Origin: Mycolicibacillus trivialis
GTDB taxonomy: Bacteria > Actinomycetota > Actinomycetes > Mycobacteriales > Mycobacteriaceae
DNA length: 64,000 bases
Assembly (NCBI RefSeq): GCF_002102395.1
Contig: NZ_LQPZ01000008.1
Coordinates: 270,040 to 334,039, forward strand
Reading direction: 5' to 3'
This document shows positions 60,232 through 64,000 of this stretch, in pieces. The position numbers and the translations under genes are program-made. The notes beneath the pieces are model-generated. The model saw only the letters and a list, made by a program, of their open reading frames with translations. It did no database searches and was not told where the DNA came from. The stretch's first letter is position 1. Each line of letters begins with the position of its first letter.

Positions 60232-61050
60232 CTACGGTGTCCGCCGCCGCAGGGTGGCCGCGGCCAGCGCCATCGACGCGACCGCGAAACCGAACACCAC
60301 GACGATGTCGCGGGCGGCGGTCGCCGTCAGCCCGGGATGTGCCCCGACCTCCTGCAGGGCCTCCAACGCGTAGCTGGCGGGCATCAGGTCACTGACCCAT
60401 TGCAGCCACTCGGCCATCAGCCCGCGGGGCACGATGATGCCGGCCAGCAGCAACTGCGGGACCATCACCACCGGGATGAACTGCACCGCCTGGAACTCGG
60501 TGCGGGCGAACGCGCTGCACAGCAGCCCCAATCCGACGCCGAGCACCGCGTTGACGATCGCGATGACGAACACCCAGGCCGGGCTGCCCGCGGTGTCGAA
60601 GCCGAGGAACCAGAACGACACCAGGCAGGCCAGGCTGGCCTGGGCCGCGGCGGCCAGCGAGAACGCGGTGCCGTATGCGGCGAGCAGGTCGAACCGGCGC
60701 AGCGGTGTGGTGAGAATCCGCTCCAGGGTGCCCGAGGCCCGTTCCCGCTGCATGGTGATGGAGGTGATGATGAACATCAAGAACAGCGGGAAGAGCCCCA
60801 GCAGGATCAGGCAGGCGGTGTTGAACGGCGCCGGCCCGCCCGGGGGGTGCGGGACGTTGTCGAACATGAAGTACATCAGCGTGATGATGGCGGCGGGGAC
60901 CACCACGATCATCGCCACCGTGCGCCGGTCGGTGCCCAGTTGACGCAGGATCCGCGTCGTGCTGGCCAGGTACGGTCCCGGGCTCAGCCGGCCGCGGCGG
61001 CGGTGCCGTGCCGGATCACGAAGAGGAAGGCTTCCTCCAGCGAGGCGCAT
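60232..61050 (-). CDS. ABC-2 type exporter permease (Rv1686c-like)
   Basis: Integral membrane subunit of an ABC-2 exporter with about six helices (TVAMIVVVPAAIITLMYFMF, LILLGLFPLFLMFIITSITM, the RERASGTLERILTTPLRRFDLL coupling loop, and FIPVVMVPQLLLAGIIVP). The only usual start is ATG 61050 (272 aa), but its first ~21 codons merely shadow the ATPase 3' end. The protein-like sequence begins [18 protein letters not shown] at CTG 60987, which overlaps the ATPase stop as CTGA. The true product may be about 251 aa from a CTG start. Substrate unknown; drugs or lipids are typical. Confidence 0.82.
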   Translation of the reverse strand: MRLAGGSLPLRDPARHRRRGRLSPGPYLASTTRILRQLGTDRRTVAMIVVVPAAIITLMYFMFDNVPHPPGGPAPFNTACLILLGLFPLFLMFIITSITMQRERASGTLERILTTPLRRFDLLAAYGTAFSLAAAAQASLACLVSFWFLGFDTAGSPAWVFVIAIVNAVLGVGLGLLCSAFARTEFQAVQFIPVVMVPQLLLAGIIVPRGLMAEWLQWVSDLMPASYALEALQEVGAHPGLTATAARDIVVVFGFAVASMALAAATLRRRTP

Positions 61051-61730
61051 CCGGTCTCCTTTCGCAGTCGGGTGGGTGACGTGTGGGCCAGCAGTCGACC
61101 GTCGCGCAGCAGCAGCAAGCCGTCACAGTGGTCGGCCTCGTCCATCACGTGACTGGAGACCACCAGGGTGGTGCCGGCGCGGGCCAGTGCCGTGAACCGC
61201 TCCCACAGTTCGGCTCGCAACACCGGATCCAGGCCGACGGTGGGTTCGTCGAGGACCAGCACCTCCGGGGCGCACACCAGGGCGCACGCCAGGGAGACCC
61301 GGATGCGCTGGCCGCCGGAGAGGTTGGCCGCGTAATCGGTGCGCTCCCGGTCCAGCCCCACCGCGCCGACGGCATCCTCGGCGGCGGCCGTTGACACACC
61401 GTAGAGCGCGGCGAAGTACCGGACGTTGTCGATCACCCGCAGGTCGGGATAGATGGTGGGCTCCTGGGTGACGTAGCCGACGCGCCGGCGCAGCCGGGCC
61501 GAGCCGGCCGGTTCACCAAGCACCGTGACCGTCCCGTCGGCGACGATCTGAGTCCCGACGATGCAGCGCATCAAGGTCGTCTTACCGCAACCGGACGGAC
61601 CGAGCAGGCCGGTGATCGCCCCCTGCGGCACGCGCAGCGACACGTCGTGCAGCACGGTGCGCGACCCGCGCACCACCCGCAGCCCGGCCACGTCGACCGC
61701 ACTCAATTCACCGAAGGATGAATTCATCAT
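60984..61730 (-). CDS. ABC-2 type exporter ATPase (Rv1687c-like)
   Basis: A 248-aa ATPase powering the exporter: Walker [10 protein letters not shown], signature LSGGQRIRV, Walker [13 protein letters not shown] and the switch His in [11 protein letters not shown]. The two Met codons at 61730 and 61727 are both possible starts. They sit inside the 34-bp dyad at 61706-61739, so a repressor bound there would block the start of transcription or translation. It is the first gene of the ATPase-permease-TetR unit and divergent from mpg. Confidence 0.9.
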   Translation of the reverse strand: MMNSSFGELSAVDVAGLRVVRGSRTVLHDVSLRVPQGAITGLLGPSGCGKTTLMRCIVGTQIVADGTVTVLGEPAGSARLRRRVGYVTQEPTIYPDLRVIDNVRYFAALYGVSTAAAEDAVGAVGLDRERTDYAANLSGGQRIRVSLACALVCAPEVLVLDEPTVGLDPVLRAELWERFTALARAGTTLVVSSHVMDEADHCDGLLLLRDGRLLAHTSPTRLRKETGCASLEEAFLFVIRHGTAAAAG

Positions 61731-61739
61731 GTGGTGAAT
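61706..61739. promoter_or_regulatory. 34-bp dyad operator over the ABC-exporter start
   Basis: Outer arms ATTCACC (61706-61712) and GGTGAAT (61733-61739) are perfect inverted copies. A perfect inner palindrome GATGAATTCATC (61717-61728) has exactly the same centre (61722.5). This nested symmetry covers the first codons of the exporter ATPase and lies 67 nt before the mpg start. It is the expected kind of site for the TetR protein of this unit, bound as one or two dimers. Confidence 0.65.
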
Positions 61740-61805
61740 ATTCCGTACGGGCGCCGTCGTGTCAATAGCGTCGGCGCGCGGGGGTGGTTGGGCAGAATCG
61801 GACCG

Positions 61806-62426
61806 ATGGGCCCTGACCACCTGCAGACCGACCCGCTGAGCGCCGCGCACCGAGTGCTCGGCGCCACCCTGTCCGGACCCGGGGTGCGCGCCATGATCGT
61901 CGAGGTGGAGGCCTACGGCGGGGTCCCCGACGGTCCGTGGCCGGACGCGGCGGCGCACTCCTACCGGGGGCCGACCGGCCGTAACCGGGTGATGTTCGGT
62001 CCGCCCGGACATCTCTACACCTACCGCAGCTACGGCATCCACGTCTGCGCCAACGTCGCCTCCGGCCCGGCCGGGACCGCCTCGGCGGTATTGTTGCGCG
62101 CCGCCGCGGTCGAGGACGGGCTGGAGGCGGCGCGCGCGCGGCGCGGCGCCCAACACGCCGACGCGGCGCTGGCCCGCGGCCCGGGCAATCTGTGCTCGGC
62201 GCTGGGGATCACCTTGGCCGACAACGGGCTGGACCTGTTCGACCCCGCCGGGCCGGTGACCCTGACGCTGCGCGAGCCGGTGGCCGCCACGGCCGTCGAG
62301 TCCGGGCCCCGGGTGGGGGTCAGCGGCGCCGCCGACCGGCCCTGGCGACTGTGGCTGGCCGGCCACCCGGCCGTGTCGGCCTATAAGCGCAGCGCCCGGG
62401 CGCCGGCACCGGGGGACAGCGACTGA
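61806..62426 (+). CDS. mpg: 3-methyladenine DNA glycosylase
   Basis: A 206-aa AAG-family glycosylase that removes alkylated purines in base excision repair. The catalytic Glu is in [26 protein letters not shown] and the DNA-probing Tyr in [16 protein letters not shown] are typical. The Gly-rich end ([21 protein letters not shown]) is normal, as in Mtb Rv1688. The ATG at 61806 follows no clear ribosome site. tyrS starts 24 nt later, so they are likely cotranscribed. Confidence 0.93.
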   Translation: MGPDHLQTDPLSAAHRVLGATLSGPGVRAMIVEVEAYGGVPDGPWPDAAAHSYRGPTGRNRVMFGPPGHLYTYRSYGIHVCANVASGPAGTASAVLLRAAAVEDGLEAARARRGAQHADAALARGPGNLCSALGITLADNGLDLFDPAGPVTLTLREPVAATAVESGPRVGVSGAADRPWRLWLAGHPAVSAYKRSARAPAPGDSD

Positions 62427-62450
62427 ACCCGGCTCTGCGAAACTCGACCC

Positions 62451-63728
62451 ATGGGCGAGGCTTCCGGGATCCTTGACGAACTGGGCTGGCGCGGGCTGAT
62501 CGCGCAGTCCACCGACCTCGACGCATTGGCCGCGGCGACCGCCGCCGGCCCGATGACGGTCTACGCCGGTTTCGACCCGACCGCGCCGAGCCTGCACGCC
62601 GGCCATCTGGTGCCGCTGCTGACGCTGCGCCGCTTCCAGCAGGCGGGGCACCGGCCGATCGTGCTGGCCGGCGGCGCGACCGGGATGATCGGCGACCCGC
62701 GCGAGTCGGGGGAGCGCAGCATGCACGCCGGGGAGACCATCGCCGAATGGGCCGGGCGGATCGGCGGGCAGTTGGAGCGGTTCGTCGACTTCGGCGACGG
62801 TCCCACCGCGGCCATCATCGAGAACAACCTGGACTGGACCGCGTCGATGAGCGCGGTGGACTTCCTGCGCGACCTCGGTAAACACTTCTCGGTCAACACG
62901 ATGCTCGACCGGGACACCATCCGGCGCCGCCTCGACGGCGACGGCATCTCCTACACCGAGTTCAGCTACATGCTGCTGCAGGCCAACGATTATGTGGAGT
63001 TGCACCGCAGGCACGGGTGCGCCCTGCAGGTCGGCGGCTCCGACCAGTGGGGCAACATCGTCGCCGGGGTGCGCCTGGTGCGCCAGAAGCTCGGCGCGAC
63101 CGTGCACGCGCTGACGGTGCCGCTGGTCACCGCCGCCGACGGGACCAAGTTCGGTAAGTCGACCGGCGGCGGCAATCTGTGGCTGGATCCGCAGATGACG
63201 ACCCCGTACGCCTGGTACCAGTACTTCGTCAACACCGCCGACGCCGACGTGCTGCGCTACCTGCGCTGGTTCACCTTCCTGTCCGCCGGCGAGCTCGCCG
63301 AACTCGAGGAGGCCACCGCCGCGCGTCCGCACGAGCGGGCCGCCCAGCGGGCCCTGGCCCGCGAGCTGACCACCCTGGTGCACGGTGCGGCGGCGACCGG
63401 GGCGGTCGAGGACGCCAGTCGGGCGCTGTTCGGCCGCGGCGAGCTGGACCGGCTCGACGAGGCCACCCTGACCGCGGCGCTGCGCGAGACCACCGTGGCC
63501 GAGCTGGGGGCCGGCGCCCCCGACGGCATCGTCGACCTGCTGGTGTCCACCGGATTGTCGGCCAGCAAGGGCGCGGCGCGGCGCACGATCGGCGAGGGCG
63601 GGGTTTCGGTGAACAACGTGCGCGTCGACCGGGAGGACTGGAGTCCGCGACCGGCTGACTTCCTGCACGGGCGGTGGCTGGTGCTGCGGCGCGGCAAGCG
63701 GAACATCGCCGGTGTCGAGCGGGTCTGA
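62451..63728 (+). CDS. tyrS: Tyrosyl-tRNA synthetase
   Basis: A 425-aa class I synthetase. The HIGH-like motif is SLHAGHL within [19 protein letters not shown], the tyrosine pocket includes GGSDQWGNI, and the KMSKS-like loop is KFGKSTGG. The C-terminal S4 RNA-binding domain (about 365-425) reads [25 protein letters not shown]. The ATG at 62451 is the only suitable start. Downstream lies the promoter of a ribosomal RNA operon rather than the lipoprotein gene found after tyrS in Mtb. Confidence 0.96.
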   Translation: MGEASGILDELGWRGLIAQSTDLDALAAATAAGPMTVYAGFDPTAPSLHAGHLVPLLTLRRFQQAGHRPIVLAGGATGMIGDPRESGERSMHAGETIAEWAGRIGGQLERFVDFGDGPTAAIIENNLDWTASMSAVDFLRDLGKHFSVNTMLDRDTIRRRLDGDGISYTEFSYMLLQANDYVELHRRHGCALQVGGSDQWGNIVAGVRLVRQKLGATVHALTVPLVTAADGTKFGKSTGGGNLWLDPQMTTPYAWYQYFVNTADADVLRYLRWFTFLSAGELAELEEATAARPHERAAQRALARELTTLVHGAAATGAVEDASRALFGRGELDRLDEATLTAALRETTVAELGAGAPDGIVDLLVSTGLSASKGAARRTIGEGGVSVNNVRVDREDWSPRPADFLHGRWLVLRRGKRNIAGVERV

Positions 63729-63758
63729 GCGCGCGAAACAGGCCGTTTAACAGGCTAT

Positions 63759-63787
63759 TTGACTCCCAGCCGTCTCTGACGTAACTT
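63759..63787 (+). promoter_or_regulatory. rRNA operon promoter (rrnB position)
   Basis: TTGACT (63759-63764) and TAACTT (63782-63787) are separated by exactly 17 nt, a strong sigma-A promoter typical of mycobacterial rrn operons. Transcription should begin near 63794. It lies 30 nt after the tyrS stop; the 5' flank (63731-63758) is AT-richer and contains two AACAGGC repeats. Confidence 0.8.
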
Positions 63788-63792
63788 ATGAA

Positions 63793-64000
63793 GCGTCGTT
63801 GCGACGCGGGACTTCCCGCCTCACGCGACGGCGTCCCAGAGGAGACTCCACTACGGTGGGTTCCTCACCGTCCGTACTACGCGAACCGCGGTTAATCACC
63901 GCGGGTCGGTGGCGCGGCCGGAACGGGTGTGTTGTTTGAGAACTCAATAGTGTGTTTGGTGGTTTTTGTTTGTTGTTGTTTTTTGCCATGCCTTTGGCCG
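63793..64000 (+). other. rRNA operon leader (pre-16S), cut by the window edge
   Basis: The leader starts with a stem GCGTCG/CGACGC (63793-63798 with 63802-63807). Farther on are a CCGCGG...CCGCGG stem near 63895-63915 and an antiterminator boxA-like sequence TGTTGTTTGAGAACTCAA (63930-63947). From about 63950 to 63985 the strand is almost only G and T. This matches the conserved mycobacterial boxB-boxA-boxC leader with its RNase III processing region. The 16S gene itself starts beyond the window. There is no protein gene here. Confidence 0.75.

Overview
This is a high-GC (about 70%) chromosomal segment from a mycobacterium. Gene content and order match the Mycobacterium tuberculosis (Mtb) stretch from about Rv1625c to Rv1689: membrane adenylate cyclase, pdtaR, thiolase/DUF35 pair, polA, rpsA, coaE, uvrB, MFS pump, universal stress protein, uvrA, lysX, infC-rpmI-rplT-tsnR, cyclase/rhomboid-like, pheST, argCJBDFRGH, the Rv1683/Rv1684 pair, an ABC-2 exporter with TetR, mpg and tyrS. 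Directly after tyrS the window ends in an rRNA-operon promoter and leader. An rrn operon at that site is the classical position of rrnB in mycobacteria with two rrn operons, mostly rapid growers. The genes missing compared with Mtb (Rv1635c mannosyltransferase, PE/PPE genes, the pks7-17 block) point the same way. Mtb comparisons are from memory, not from a search.

Layout. 1-1948: amino-acid ABC importer (binding protein cut by the window edge, permease, ATPase). 1945-3213: LipO-like esterase. 3264-6872: NarL/MacR-type two-component pair and a DUF2339 membrane protein. 6708-8742: class III cyclase whose 3' end runs into the DUF2339 gene, then a frameshifted mycothiol-dependent/DinB-type gene. 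8767-11516: acyl-CoA dehydrogenase, F420-type reductase, a gutted SDR gene and a divergent TetR gene. 11528-14351: tRNA-Leu(CAA), pdtaR, DUF167, a short repeat-rich gap, thiolase and DUF35. 14438-25077: polA, rpsA, coaE, two small reverse genes, uvrB, MFS pump and stress protein. 25079-33698: MBL hydrolase, uvrA, then the reverse operon lysX, esterase and DUF6653. 33752-36414: DUF1844 and the infC operon behind a structured leader. 36383-39284: MpaB-family oxygenase, cyclase and rhomboid-like protein. 39379-51345: pheST and the arginine operon. 51411-53639: PknH-like kinase and lipoprotein. 53649-62426: ABC-F protein, TesB thioesterase, Rv1683/Rv1684-like genes, a TetR-ABC exporter and mpg. 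62451-64000: tyrS and the rrn promoter and leader.

How it works together. Most of the window is core information processing (DNA replication and repair, translation factors, aminoacyl-tRNA synthetases) plus a complete arginine pathway from N-acetylglutamate semialdehyde to arginine. That operon is controlled by its own ArgR through two overlapping ARG boxes in front of argC. Many genes are coupled by 1-4 nt ATGA/GTGA/TGATG overlaps. Signalling genes are dense: two class III cyclases, a cAMP-binding-type stress protein, PdtaR, a two-component pair and a receptor-type Ser/Thr kinase.

There are no prophages, insertion sequences or CRISPR arrays. No stretch longer than 300 bp lacks a gene; the longest gaps are the infC leader (about 250 bp) and the rrn promoter/leader (about 270 bp). 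The less ordinary signals are a short-variable-arm tRNA-Leu(CAA), an Asp-to-Asn change at the purine-specifying site of a cyclase, dyad operators at 61706-61739 and 37503-37518, a terminator-like hairpin before infC, an inverted-repeat element at 12615-12677, and several genes whose conserved N-terminus lacks a normal start codon. I see no clearly new multi-gene system.
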